In this document: positions 24,262-33,363 of the stretch, one piece after another
Position numbering within the stretch: position 1 is the first letter of the stretch
Layout of the letters: every line of letters starts with the position of its first letter
Virus record (IMG/VR): IMGVR_UViG_3300023184_000037
Coordinates: 81,138 to 145,137 of that record
Reading direction: 5' to 3' (one strand)
Length of the DNA: 64,000 nt
DNA from: a virus
Program-made: the position numbers and the translations under genes
Notes under the pieces: generated by a model
What the model was told of the DNA's origin: nothing
What the model saw: only the letters and a program-made list of their open reading frames with translations
Database searches by the model: none

Positions 24262-24453
24262 ATGGATATCGATATCGAAGACTTAACGCCAGACCAAAAA
24301 GAATACGTCAATCATTATAAAAGAATCAATAGTAGACTTGAGGTTCTTATGACGCAAATGGCAATAATACAAAATGAGACTAAAGTTCTAATAGAGGAAC
24401 TTGAAGACCTCAGAAAAAAAGAAACAAAACAATACAAAAATGGCAAAAAATAA
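24262..24453 (+). CDS. Small coiled-coil protein
   Basis: A 63-residue protein, helical throughout (NHYKRINSRLEVLMTQMAII, VLIEELEDLRKKE) with a basic end. It fills the space between the polymerase and uvsX genes and overlaps the uvsX start by 14 bases. Spacing and coiled-coil character make it a likely real gene. Function unknown. Confidence 0.6.
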   Translation: MDIDIEDLTPDQKEYVNHYKRINSRLEVLMTQMAIIQNETKVLIEELEDLRKKETKQYKNGKK

Positions 24454-25558
24454 ATTTACATTTGACGACTTAAATGCAGAACTTGCGGGATTAAATCCAT
24501 TAGGTTCTGTTATGGACAAATCAGACTTTTCTGAAGTTACTGAATGGATTCATACTGGAAATTACCACTTAAACGCATGCCTATCTGGTAGTTTATTTGG
24601 TGGATGGCCAAACAACCGATCTTGCTCAATCGCTGGACCTTCAGGAACTGGTAAAACTTTCTTGACACTGAATTCAGTTCGAGAGGCAATTAACATGGGT
24701 TACTATGTAATCTATTATGATTCAGAAGCCGCAGTCGACAAAGACCAAATGCTAAAATTTGGTATTGATGTAACTAAAGTTAACTACCAGCCTGTAAATA
24801 CAGTGCAAGAGTTTAGAACTTCAGTAACTTCAATTACTCAAAAAATGCAAGAGGTTAAAAGAAAGGGCGGAGATATTCAAAAGATTATGATTATCTTGGA
24901 TAGTGCTGGTAACCTTGCAACTGCAAAAGAAATCGAGGATGCTGCAACTGGAAGTGAAAAAGCTGATATGACACGTTCTAAAATTTTAAAGTCAATCTTT
25001 AGAATTATTATGACTCCATTAGCTGACTTAAAGATTCCTTTCCTATTCACAAATCACACATACCAAACCCAAGATTTTATCTCACGACAAGTTGCCGGAG
25101 GTGGTACTGGACCTGAGTATGCCGCTTCAATAGTTCTTATGTTAAATAAGGCGCAATTGAAAGATGGAGCTGAAAAGGTTGGTATCATTGTAAGCGCTAA
25201 GCCTGATAAGAATCGTTTTGCTAAACCTCATCCAATTAAATTCCATTTAGATTTTACTAAAGGTATGAACCCTTATGTTGGATTAGAACAATATGCAACA
25301 TGGGATATTTGTGGAATCACTAGAGGTTCTATCGAGAAGGGTGTTAAAATTCCTAAAGCAACTGCAAGAGGATGGATTTGTAAACACTTAGATGAAACTG
25401 TTTCAAACGCAGAATTCTTTACTGAAAAGGTTTTCACCCAAGAAGTATTGGAGAAAATCAATGAGTACATTAAACCACTTTTTAACTACAACACGTCAGC
25501 AGAAACTCTTGATAACGAAATCGGAGAGTTACTAAATGATGACTTACACATGGAATAA
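24440..25558 (+). CDS. uvsX: UvsX/RecA-type recombinase
   Basis: The start at 24440 (MAKNKFTFDDL) is preferred over an upstream frame opening; the protein is 372 residues (T4 UvsX 391). Walker A is GPSGTGKTF (about 58-66), the RecA-type glutamate lies in YYDSEAAVDKD, Walker B is IMIILDSAGNL, and LFTNHTYQ with VAGGGTGPEYAAS gives the sensor and loop 2 region. It forms filaments on single-stranded DNA for recombination-dependent replication. The helicase and gp46/47 genes follow, a typical T4-type recombination block. Confidence 0.92.
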   Translation: MAKNKFTFDDLNAELAGLNPLGSVMDKSDFSEVTEWIHTGNYHLNACLSGSLFGGWPNNRSCSIAGPSGTGKTFLTLNSVREAINMGYYVIYYDSEAAVDKDQMLKFGIDVTKVNYQPVNTVQEFRTSVTSITQKMQEVKRKGGDIQKIMIILDSAGNLATAKEIEDAATGSEKADMTRSKILKSIFRIIMTPLADLKIPFLFTNHTYQTQDFISRQVAGGGTGPEYAASIVLMLNKAQLKDGAEKVGIIVSAKPDKNRFAKPHPIKFHLDFTKGMNPYVGLEQYATWDICGITRGSIEKGVKIPKATARGWICKHLDETVSNAEFFTEKVFTQEVLEKINEYIKPLFNYNTSAETLDNEIGELLNDDLHME

Positions 25559-25559
25559 T

Positions 25560-25871
25560 ATGGAAGTAAATCTTAATCGACTAGATGAAGACAAACTACC
25601 CATAAAATATATTTTAGGCATCCATGAACAACTAGAAAGTTTTCCGGATGCCTTTGATATTATCCATGTATATGTTGTCGAAACTATGAAAAAACCAGAC
25701 CGACCAAGAATCAATTTTACAAAACATTCATTGATGACATATCATGCATGCGGTAATATTGAAAATGCGGAGAAGGGCCTACAACAAGCAATTGGACTTG
25801 GTTTAATTGAACAAACCCACTTCGAAGAGGGAAAAGAAGCATATAAAATATTAATGAACCCGTTCCAATAA
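25560..25871 (+). CDS. Small winged-helix-like protein between uvsX and helicase
   Basis: The ATG at 25560, just after the uvsX stop, is chosen over 25536; this gives 103 residues (MEVNLNRLDEDKLPIKYIL). The second half (KHSLMTYHACGNIENAEKGLQ and ALGLIEQ-type helix) resembles a small winged helix. T4 has gene 40 in this slot, of similar length, but I see no basis for equating them. A helicase loader or accessory role is only a guess from position. Confidence 0.65.
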   Translation: MEVNLNRLDEDKLPIKYILGIHEQLESFPDAFDIIHVYVVETMKKPDRPRINFTKHSLMTYHACGNIENAEKGLQQAIGLGLIEQTHFEEGKEAYKILMNPFQ

Positions 25872-25911
25872 GAAACTTTACCCCAAACAGGCTTATAATC
25901 TAAAAAAATAT

Positions 25912-27225
25912 ATGAAATTCGGACAAGAACAAGAAAAAATATTCTTTAAGTTATCTTTGGCAAAACCAAAGTACTTAGAAAAAATAAAAAAAGGCTTTTA
26001 TACTTCAGATGAAATAGATACGATGCATTTTCTTGCAACAAAGTTCTATGAGAAATTCCATGAGACTCCAAAAGCGGATCAAATGAAAATTCTTTCACAA
26101 AGTCCTAAATTTAAAGGAAAAGTTGATGAAAGAATTATTGAATTAGTTTACGACACGGATCTTACTCAATATGATGAGGAGTGGCTAGTTTCTACTGCTG
26201 AGGCTTGGATTAAATGGAGAACATTCGATACGACCTTAATCGACACAATTGAGTACATTAAAACGACTGAAGTAACTCCAGAAAATGCAGATTCTATAAT
26301 CTCAAAAGTTAAAAGTTTAATCAATGACCGAAATTCAATTGTATTTAACTCGGACATTGGATTAGATTTCTTTAATCCAGAAGACCACCACCAAAAGAAT
26401 GGTTCCAAAGTATCGACTGGATATAACTTTTTAGATAGATTACTTTCCGGAGGTTATGACAAAGATGGTTCATTGGTAGTTTATGTTGGAGAACAAAATA
26501 TTGGTAAGTCTATTTTCTTAGCAAATGATGCTTCAAATTTTGTTAAAATGGGTGTTAACACTGCATTTGTTTCAGCAGAGATGGCAGCTCATAAAGTTCT
26601 TAAAAGAATTGGAGCAAACCTACTTACAATACCAATGAATGAATATGATGCCAAAGCCGAAAATAAAGACTTAATGAAAAGAAAGCTTGAAAATGTAGGT
26701 GATGGTTTAACTCCACCAGGACAATTATTTGTTAAACAATTTCCAACATCACAAGCAACCGTACCAGATATTGAAGCCTATTTAAAACAAATCGAAGAGG
26801 AACGTAAAATAAAACTAGGAGCTATTGTTATTGACTACATTAATATCTTAGCAAACCATAGAAATCTAAACTCTGAAAATACATATCTTAAAATCAAACA
26901 AATTGCCGAAGATTTACGTGCAATGGGAGTAAGAAATGGTTGGTTGATAGTTACTGCAACACAGATTAATCGAAACAACTATAATTCAAGTGATATTGGA
27001 ATGGGAGACGTTGCAGAATCCGCAGGTCTTTCACATACTGCAGATTTAATGCTTGGAATTATTCAAGATGATATTATGCGAGCATCATTTGAATACTGGC
27101 TTAAAGTCTTAAAAATTAGAGATGGTGAAGGTAAGGGCGTTAAATGCCGACTAGATATTAATTATCAATATATGAGACTTACCGAAACTGACGATGTTAC
27201 AAATTCAAACATACACAACTTATAA
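25912..27225 (+). CDS. 41: Replicative DNA helicase, DnaB-type (gp41-like)
   Basis: A 437-residue hexameric helicase candidate (T4 gp41: 475). The N-terminal ~150 residues are helical; the RecA core starts at STGYNFLDRLLSGGY. Walker A is GEQNIGKSIFLAND, then FVSAEMAAHKVLKRI, Walker B LGAIVIDYINILAN, and VTATQINR with GLSHTADLMLGI, as expected for DnaB-family enzymes. It unwinds DNA at the fork with the primase, which is not in this window. It precedes the gp33-like gene by two bases. Confidence 0.92.
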   Translation: MKFGQEQEKIFFKLSLAKPKYLEKIKKGFYTSDEIDTMHFLATKFYEKFHETPKADQMKILSQSPKFKGKVDERIIELVYDTDLTQYDEEWLVSTAEAWIKWRTFDTTLIDTIEYIKTTEVTPENADSIISKVKSLINDRNSIVFNSDIGLDFFNPEDHHQKNGSKVSTGYNFLDRLLSGGYDKDGSLVVYVGEQNIGKSIFLANDASNFVKMGVNTAFVSAEMAAHKVLKRIGANLLTIPMNEYDAKAENKDLMKRKLENVGDGLTPPGQLFVKQFPTSQATVPDIEAYLKQIEEERKIKLGAIVIDYINILANHRNLNSENTYLKIKQIAEDLRAMGVRNGWLIVTATQINRNNYNSSDIGMGDVAESAGLSHTADLMLGIIQDDIMRASFEYWLKVLKIRDGEGKGVKCRLDINYQYMRLTETDDVTNSNIHNL

Positions 27226-27227
27226 AA

Positions 27228-27671
27228 ATGAGAACACAAAGAGATAAAATATTCGACAATACATTTGCTGAGAGTGAATTTGAATTAGACAGTTCATTTT
27301 CTTTCGATATTGCACCAAGCTACTTAGACAACCGTGACGAAGAGGATAAAATTGAAACGCAAATAATTATTACTAAAATCCACGAGTTAATTGAATCTTC
27401 TCGATTCAAACACTTTAATAACATCAATGAATTTAATGAGACTGTTAAATTAAAAAAGAATGAAATTAACGAAATCTATGAATTTATTTCAGATGAGCTC
27501 CGACCAAACCATTCAATCATTGAAGTATTTTCGGAATTGTGTGATTACTTTAATGTAAATCCAACAAAATTCTACCAGTCACTAGGAAACAAATTTAAAG
27601 AGGAGCTAATCGAGGTATTAGACAAGAAGACAAACGTACTAAAGAAAAAGCATATAAATAGATTATTCTAA
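27228..27671 (+). CDS. Acidic helical protein, candidate late-transcription coactivator (gp33-like)
   Basis: A 147-residue protein with an acidic unstructured start (ESEFELDSSFSFDIAPSY) and a helical C-terminal half: SIIEVFSELCDYFNVNPTKF, then LGNKFKEELIEVL. The pattern recalls T4-like late-transcription coactivators (gp33 family), which bridge RNA polymerase and the clamp. The C-terminus KKHINRLF shares the K-x-I-N-x-LF tail of RNase H and the SGNH hydrolase, as a clamp-binding coactivator should. No gp33-specific residue can be verified here; it could be another replisome accessory. Confidence 0.45.
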   Translation: MRTQRDKIFDNTFAESEFELDSSFSFDIAPSYLDNRDEEDKIETQIIITKIHELIESSRFKHFNNINEFNETVKLKKNEINEIYEFISDELRPNHSIIEVFSELCDYFNVNPTKFYQSLGNKFKEELIEVLDKKTNVLKKKHINRLF

Positions 27672-27673
27672 AT

Positions 27674-28786
27674 ATGATTCAACAAGCAAATTTAAACAAG
27701 CCAGTTAAAAGAATTTGGATTCTAGGTGATATGCACTTGGGAGTCCGATCGAGTTCTTTGGAATGGTTAGAAATGCAAAAAGATTTTTATGACAACCAAT
27801 TTATTCCGACCCTATTAGAAAATTATGAAGAGGGAGATATTTTGGTTCAAGTTGGAGATGCTTTCGATAATAGACAAAGTGTAAACATTAGAGTACTACA
27901 TTATGCAATTGACCTTTTTGAAAGGTTAGGAAATATCCTACCGACCCACGTAATCTGTGGAAACCACGATATCTGGGCAAAAAAGAGTAATGATGTAAGT
28001 TCTATTGATGCACTTAAATGGATTCCAAATGTAAGTATTTACAAAGAACCTCAAACATTCCATTGGGGTGGACGGGAAGTCTTATTGATGCCATGGAGGC
28101 GAGATACTGAACATGAGATCGAAACTTTAGATGCTTACCCAAATGCTGAAATTGTATTTTGCCATTCAGAAGTTCGAGGTATTAAATTAAATAAGAAGGT
28201 TGATAATCACCACGGAACAGATTCAACATCATACGACCGATTTACTGCAGTTTATTCAGGACATATTCATTATAGACAGAGGCGAGGCCAATTAAGAATG
28301 GTTGGAACTCCATACGAACTTACCCGTTCTGATATGGATAACACTAAAGGATTTGACTTGGTTAATTTAGAAGACATGCAGGAAACTTTCTTTGAGAATA
28401 CAATATCACCAAAGTTTGTTAAATTCAATCTAACTAATCTTTATAATACACCTCTTGGAGAATTTAAAGATGCTATTAGAAACAATTTTGTAGACCTTTA
28501 TGTTCCATCGAATATTGCAACCACATCGGCTCTTTCGCGACTGATTAATAAAGTACAAACAATAAGTAGAAAAATTGACCCCAATATCTACGAACAAGAC
28601 ACATTCTTAGACGAGGATTCATACGACATGGACCAGATCGAGGACCTATACAAAAATTATAATATCCTACATCTTTGTAATATCTATGTTGATAATACTG
28701 TACATGCCGAAGATGTTAAAACGCAAATCAAAGATCGTTTAAAGAAACTTCACGATTTTTATGCGTATAATAATCAAATGGATTAA
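27674..28786 (+). CDS. 47: Recombination endonuclease subunit, SbcD/Mre11-type (gp47)
   Basis: A 370-residue metallophosphoesterase (T4 gp47: 339). The phosphodiesterase motifs are in order: GDMHLG (about 18-23), VQVGDAFDNR, VICGNHDIW, then a FCHSEV histidine and YSGHIHYRQ. With gp46 it forms the nuclease that resects ends for recombination-dependent replication. It starts two bases after the preceding gene and is followed by gp46 three bases later, as in T4. Confidence 0.93.
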   Translation: MIQQANLNKPVKRIWILGDMHLGVRSSSLEWLEMQKDFYDNQFIPTLLENYEEGDILVQVGDAFDNRQSVNIRVLHYAIDLFERLGNILPTHVICGNHDIWAKKSNDVSSIDALKWIPNVSIYKEPQTFHWGGREVLLMPWRRDTEHEIETLDAYPNAEIVFCHSEVRGIKLNKKVDNHHGTDSTSYDRFTAVYSGHIHYRQRRGQLRMVGTPYELTRSDMDNTKGFDLVNLEDMQETFFENTISPKFVKFNLTNLYNTPLGEFKDAIRNNFVDLYVPSNIATTSALSRLINKVQTISRKIDPNIYEQDTFLDEDSYDMDQIEDLYKNYNILHLCNIYVDNTVHAEDVKTQIKDRLKKLHDFYAYNNQMD

Positions 28787-28788
28787 AT

Positions 28789-30462
28789 ATGAAAATACAA
28801 AGTATTGAACTTAAAAACTTTGCATCTTACGGTAATCAAGTTCAAACTATAAGATTTGAAGATGATAAATCTGAACTATTTTTAACACTAGGAAAAAATG
28901 GTGAAGGCAAAACAACTATTGCTAACGCGATAGTTTTTGCGCTTTACGGTAAAGTCGAAGGTGTTAAAATGTCCGACCTTCCAAATCGAATTAATAAAGA
29001 ACTTTGGGTCCGAATAACACTACAATGTAAAAGTATTACTGTTGTTATAGAACGAGGACTTGCTCCTGGAATTTTTAAAGTACTCCTAAATGGAATTGAA
29101 TTTGACAAGGCAGGAAAACGTTCAGTACAAGAATATCTTGAAGAGGAAATCTATGGAATTCCATATCATGTATTCAAAAACATCATTATTCTTTCTGTTA
29201 ATGACTTTAAGTCTTTTTTAACGATGAGTAATAGTGACAAGCGCCAAATTATCGACAAAATGTTTGGATTCTCTATCTTAAATGATATGCAAAATGCTCT
29301 TAAAGAGGAGAGACGAAACCTCAAAAGTGATATTGATGGATTTGCTAGAGAATTGGTACAAATAAATGAAAACATAAAACAGGTTCAAATTAAATTGGAC
29401 CAATTAATGGCCGAAAGCCAAGAAAAGGACAAAAAGAAAATTCAGCATCTTAAAGACTCTCTTGTTAAATATGATGAGAGTAAAAAGAAGTTAGAAGAGG
29501 CTCAAGGTAAAATTACTGCAAGTATCAAAGGTTTAAATTTAGACCTACAAACAAAACAATCTACTGAAACTGAACTTAAGTTTAAAATAACCGAACTTAA
29601 AAAGAAATTAGAATTGTATGAGAATAATGCATGCCCAACCTGTGAACATGAACTTACTGGAGAATTTCATAACTCTAGAAAAGACGAACTTGAATCCGAA
29701 CTAAAGGATATTCCAAGTCGACTTCTAGAAGTTTCAAAAGAAGTTTCAAACATAAAGGATTCTATTAGCGATCTTAGAGACAAGGACAGCGCTGTTCGTG
29801 ACAAAGTATCTTCACTAAATACAAACATTGCAAACTTTAAAAGGGAACTTTTATCAATTTCGGCAGCAATTAAAGGTTCTACTGATTTCTCCCACATGGA
29901 GCAAATTATTGCTGACTTTGAAACACAAGAATTGGAGAAAGGAAATCTAAAAGATACTAAAACAATCGACTATAATTTTTTAGAAATGGTTGAAGAGGTT
30001 CTTGGAGAGGATGGAGTTAAAAATCTTGCTATCAAGACTATATTGCCAGGATTGAATGCAAACATTGCAGCTATGACCCAGACAATGCACCTTCACTTCC
30101 ACCTCAGGTTTGATGAGAAATTCAATTGTATTATCAATCACTTAGGGGAGGAGATTAATCCAATGACCCTTTCAACAGGTGAACGTAAGAAGGCAGACTT
30201 TATAATTATTATTGCAATTATTAAAATCTTAAAGTTAAGATTCCCACAATTAAATCTGCTTTTCTTAGATGAGTTGTTAAGTTCGGTTGATCAGGACGGG
30301 ATCCATAATATTCTAAAAATCTTGAGTGGAGTAATTAAAGAGAGTAAAATAAATTGTTTTGTGATTAACCATACACCGTTACCTCATGAGATATTTGATA
30401 AAAAGATTCAAATTTTCAGAGAAAATGGATTCTCTAAGTTTGATATTGAACTAATAGAATAA
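28789..30462 (+). CDS. 46: Recombination endonuclease subunit, SbcC/Rad50-type ATPase (gp46)
   Basis: A 557-residue SMC-like ATPase, almost the length of T4 gp46 (560). Walker A is LGKNGEGKTTIANAI (about 34-48); two coiled-coil arms flank the zinc hook CPTCEHEL (about 283-290); the signature LSTGERKKADF and Walker B LLFLDELLSSVD are near the C-terminus. It partners gp47 in end processing. The gene is intact. Confidence 0.94.
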   Translation: MKIQSIELKNFASYGNQVQTIRFEDDKSELFLTLGKNGEGKTTIANAIVFALYGKVEGVKMSDLPNRINKELWVRITLQCKSITVVIERGLAPGIFKVLLNGIEFDKAGKRSVQEYLEEEIYGIPYHVFKNIIILSVNDFKSFLTMSNSDKRQIIDKMFGFSILNDMQNALKEERRNLKSDIDGFARELVQINENIKQVQIKLDQLMAESQEKDKKKIQHLKDSLVKYDESKKKLEEAQGKITASIKGLNLDLQTKQSTETELKFKITELKKKLELYENNACPTCEHELTGEFHNSRKDELESELKDIPSRLLEVSKEVSNIKDSISDLRDKDSAVRDKVSSLNTNIANFKRELLSISAAIKGSTDFSHMEQIIADFETQELEKGNLKDTKTIDYNFLEMVEEVLGEDGVKNLAIKTILPGLNANIAAMTQTMHLHFHLRFDEKFNCIINHLGEEINPMTLSTGERKKADFIIIIAIIKILKLRFPQLNLLFLDELLSSVDQDGIHNILKILSGVIKESKINCFVINHTPLPHEIFDKKIQIFRENGFSKFDIELIE

Positions 30463-30474
30463 GATATATACTTA

Positions 30475-31296
30475 ATGGCAAACTATAACCAAAAATTTAA
30501 CTCTGACGATAGTGTAATTAGACACATCATTATTGGATTTTTAGCCGATTTGAATGCTAAATTGTATTTTCATCGACAGTTATCTAATTCTGAAAGAATT
30601 GTCGTAGATGTTCCATTCTACTACTCAATAACTGGAGATGACCAGTTTCTGAGAGACCAGTTCCTTTTTTCAACGGCATCTGGACCTTTTTGTATGCCCG
30701 ATAAGGCGCATGCTGACGCAAATTACGATATTGTACCAAGAGGAATTGTAAGCCTTTCAGGCCTTACTATTGATTCTGCTAAATTGGTTAATAAAAGAAC
30801 CATGGGTAATTATACAAAAATGAACCCTGAAGGAATCGTAGAAGCCTATGTTGCAGAATTTGACATGATTCCGATAACTATGAGTTTTGATATTGAAATA
30901 CTAACATCATCAACATTAGATTCTTTTAAAATAGTCGAAGCAATTATTAAAAGAATGTACAAATCAAATTACTTTAATGTTGAAGTTGGCCATTTAGAAG
31001 AGGGTAACTATAGAATTGCATCATATTACGCGCTTCCAGAAGATTACAGTATGGAAAGACCTATAGGATTTACATACGAAGACAAAGACAAATATAAAAT
31101 AAGTGTTCCAATCGAAGTTAACTCATTCCTTCCAGCATTTAACTGGGGTAATGAACAAAGTTTTGGTATTAACAAACGATCTACCGAACAATTTGCAGGA
31201 AACCGAATGTTTACAATTGATACAAATGTGATTAATAAAACATCCAATGAGGAAAGCAATAGGGTTATCGATGAAACCGATTTTGATAATAGGTAA
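30475..31296 (+). CDS. 15: Tail sheath stabilizer/completion protein (gp15-like)
   Basis: A 273-residue protein, the length of T4 gp15 (272). The opening (IIIGFLADLNAKLYFHRQL, then RIVVDVPFYYSITG) and the central PITMSFDIEILTSSTLDSFKI followed by IIKRMYKSNYFNVEV match the gp15-type layout: sheath-terminating ring protein with an early hydrophobic helix and a beta core. A weak late box (GATATATAC, 30463-30471) precedes it. It is separated from the other tail genes, a rearrangement relative to T4. Confidence 0.6.
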   Translation: MANYNQKFNSDDSVIRHIIIGFLADLNAKLYFHRQLSNSERIVVDVPFYYSITGDDQFLRDQFLFSTASGPFCMPDKAHADANYDIVPRGIVSLSGLTIDSAKLVNKRTMGNYTKMNPEGIVEAYVAEFDMIPITMSFDIEILTSSTLDSFKIVEAIIKRMYKSNYFNVEVGHLEEGNYRIASYYALPEDYSMERPIGFTYEDKDKYKISVPIEVNSFLPAFNWGNEQSFGINKRSTEQFAGNRMFTIDTNVINKTSNEESNRVIDETDFDNR

Positions 31297-31305
31297 ATAA
31301 TTAAT

Positions 31306-31317
31306 GATATATAAATA
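31306..31317 (+). promoter_or_regulatory. Late-type promoter GATATATAAATA
   Basis: GATATATAAATA followed by repeated AATAAA, 17 bases before the ATG at 31335. Confidence 0.7.
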
Positions 31318-31334
31318 AAATAAAATAAAACAAT

Positions 31335-32387
31335 ATGACAACTAATATTCTTGCACCATTTGTTAAATTAGACGAATCTTTTCAGTTTTATGTAAGCGGA
31401 AGATTATTCGAAATGAGTGAAACAGAAATTAAGGAAGTTGAAGGTACTAACAATTCAACCCTAATTAATGCAATTAATGCATTTGAATCTTTTCAATTTA
31501 CAGAAGATTCAGTAAGATGGTTCCATGGACCAAGCAAATTTATTTACAATTTAACTGAAGGAGTTTTCCAACATAACAATTCAGAAATTATTGGAAATTC
31601 ATTCTCAAATCACGTAATGGCTGCCGGTCATATTAGATATGCTGAAAAACCAATTGCTGAATTATTTGAATCTCTTCCAACCCTATTAGAGAACTTTGTA
31701 ACTCTTGATTTTGCTGCAACTTTTGAAGGAAATGAAGTAACTGTAAATCTTTTTAAATTAAACGAAGAAGTTTACGTTGCACGTTACAACAAAGCAAACA
31801 AAATTGCAAAATTCTTTAAAGCAAAAAATGCTAATGAAGCAGTTGAATATGTTACTAAAGAAACTGGAGAATCTGCACTTTCTTTCTTAAAAGAAATGGT
31901 TGAAGGACAATCTGCTGAACTTGCACTTAAAGAGCAAAAACTTGCAACTTACGAATCAATGATTTCTTTCTTAAAAGACCAAAAAGGTTTATTGTCAACC
32001 GCTGATAGAAGCGATGCTGCTATTAAAGAGGCTGAGTCCCTAATCAATGGAGAAATCAAAGTATGGGAGGACAAGATTGCTCAATTAGATGAAGCCGTTA
32101 AATTTATTGATTATAAATTTAATTCTCACAAAGTTCATAATCCATCTTGTGATATTATAGAAGGACATTTAGACAAAGATACTTATATATGTTATGGAAT
32201 CTATGTTAAAGATAGTGGTTCTAAAAAGGTCGGACAAGAATTCATGGAGTACTATACAGGTGAAAACTATAAGTCAGGTTCTTTAAAAAGATCCAACTCT
32301 AGATATTATGAACCTGATACAATTCCAGCAAAATATTTAGCCGCTTGGAACGAGTTAAAGTCTAAATATGAAAATGAATACAAATAA
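31335..32387 (+). CDS. Late protein of unknown function, probably virion-associated
   Basis: A 350-residue protein behind a strong late-type promoter. Residues ~1-150 are mixed alpha/beta, 160-265 a long helical/coiled-coil part (SALSFLKEMVEGQSAELALK, EQKLATYESMISFLKDQKG), and the end is Tyr/Ser/Lys-rich. No capsid tag, no membrane helix. I do not recognise the family; late promoter and position between gp15-like and gp55-like genes suggest a structural or assembly role. Confidence 0.7.
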   Translation: MTTNILAPFVKLDESFQFYVSGRLFEMSETEIKEVEGTNNSTLINAINAFESFQFTEDSVRWFHGPSKFIYNLTEGVFQHNNSEIIGNSFSNHVMAAGHIRYAEKPIAELFESLPTLLENFVTLDFAATFEGNEVTVNLFKLNEEVYVARYNKANKIAKFFKAKNANEAVEYVTKETGESALSFLKEMVEGQSAELALKEQKLATYESMISFLKDQKGLLSTADRSDAAIKEAESLINGEIKVWEDKIAQLDEAVKFIDYKFNSHKVHNPSCDIIEGHLDKDTYICYGIYVKDSGSKKVGQEFMEYYTGENYKSGSLKRSNSRYYEPDTIPAKYLAAWNELKSKYENEYK

Positions 32388-32392
32388 GATAG

Positions 32393-32400
32393 TATAAATA
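32393..32400 (+). promoter_or_regulatory. Exact TATAAATA late box
   Basis: TATAAATA, identical to the T4 late consensus, 104 bases before the gp55-like start. If active it gives a leader containing the hairpin at 32412-32436. Confidence 0.5.
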
Positions 32401-32411
32401 TATTAAATTTT

Positions 32412-32436
32412 AAAGGGGTCGCCAAGCGTCCCCTTT
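32412..32436 (+). other. Hairpin in the leader of the gp55-like gene
   Basis: AAAGGGG (32412-32418) pairs with CCCCTTT (32430-32436); no T-run follows, so it is a poor terminator. The loop GTCGCCAAGCG and the following TTTGGTG resemble parts of a glutamine tRNA, but a full cloverleaf cannot be drawn. Confidence 0.4.
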
Positions 32437-32503
32437 GGTGTCTAGACTGGAATTGAAACAGAATCAATAATCCATTATATAAACCTAAACTAAATAAATT
32501 AAA

Positions 32504-32875
32504 ATGGCTAAAACTAAAAACTATTTAAACAATAAGGACCTTCATGATGCAATGAGTGAATCCAAGGAATTGGATAAATTAACTCCAACTGCAGAAAAAA
32601 TGTTAATCCTATTGGCTGAAAGGGCTATCAATAGAATGTCGTATGTTAATAAAGACGATAGAGATGACTGCCTCCAGTTTGCAATGTTAGACCTCTTAAA
32701 ATACTGGAGAGGATTTAACCCAGTCTATCCAAATGCATTTGCCTACTTTACAGAAATTGCCAAAAGAGGATATGCAAAAGGTTGGAATAAAATTCACCCA
32801 CAAAAATACAAAGGTACTATCTCTATGAGTAGAACATCAGGTGATGATGATAGTGGCGGGATCTATTCTATTTAA
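32504..32875 (+). CDS. 55: Late transcription sigma factor (gp55-like, short)
   Basis: A 123-residue protein aligning by eye with T4 gp55: NYLNNKDLHDAM corresponds to the gp55 start, then LILLAERAINRMSY, DDCLQFAMLDLLKYWRGFNP and NAFAYFTEIAKRGYAKGWNK, the sigma-region-2-like helices that bind the -10-type late box. It is much shorter than T4 gp55 (185) and lacks that protein's C-terminal clamp-binding tail; the end is GGIYSI. Another protein might supply clamp contact. It explains the many GATATATAA boxes. The next gene starts at its stop codon. Confidence 0.75.
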   Translation: MAKTKNYLNNKDLHDAMSESKELDKLTPTAEKMLILLAERAINRMSYVNKDDRDDCLQFAMLDLLKYWRGFNPVYPNAFAYFTEIAKRGYAKGWNKIHPQKYKGTISMSRTSGDDDSGGIYSI

Positions 32876-33363
32876 TGTCAATAAAGAATTTAAAACCAAC
32901 CAAAAAATCCGGATTTAATCAAGGATATTTTAATCCCAAGAACCCTGAAAAATACATAGGTCCATCACCTATTATTTACAGGAGCTCTTGGGAATATAAG
33001 TTTATGATTTGGTGTGACATCAATGACAAAGTTCTTTGTTGGTCTAGTGAACCTGTTGAAATTAAATATTGGTCTAGACAGGGAAACAAACAGAGAACAT
33101 ATCACCCAGACTTTTACTTTAAAATCTTAAAACAGGACGGCTCAAGTGAAGAGTTTCTTGCTGAAATCAAGCCAAAAAATCAAATACAAAAGCCAACACC
33201 TCCGGCAAAGCCAACTAAAAAAAGTCTTGCGTCCTACAAATTTCTTACGGAACAATACATAAAAAATCTGGATAAATATAATGCTGCTAAAGAATATGCA
33301 GCAAGTCGTTGTTGGCGATTTATTGTCCTAACTGAAGATACAATTAAAAATGGGTTACATTAA
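32875..33363 (+). CDS. 4: Head completion protein gp4 (TnsA-like nuclease fold)
   Basis: A 162-residue protein (T4 gp4: 150). GYFNPKNPEKYIGPSP, YRSSWEYKFMIWCD, WSSEPVEIKYW and TYHPDFYF with LAEIKPK reproduce the gp4 family pattern, which looks like a restriction-type PD-(D/E)xK fold: Asp in HPDF and E-x-K in EIK. It works at completion of the filled head before tail joining. It overlaps the gp55-like stop by one base and the following gene by 14 bases. Confidence 0.85.
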   Translation: MSIKNLKPTKKSGFNQGYFNPKNPEKYIGPSPIIYRSSWEYKFMIWCDINDKVLCWSSEPVEIKYWSRQGNKQRTYHPDFYFKILKQDGSSEEFLAEIKPKNQIQKPTPPAKPTKKSLASYKFLTEQYIKNLDKYNAAKEYAASRCWRFIVLTEDTIKNGLH

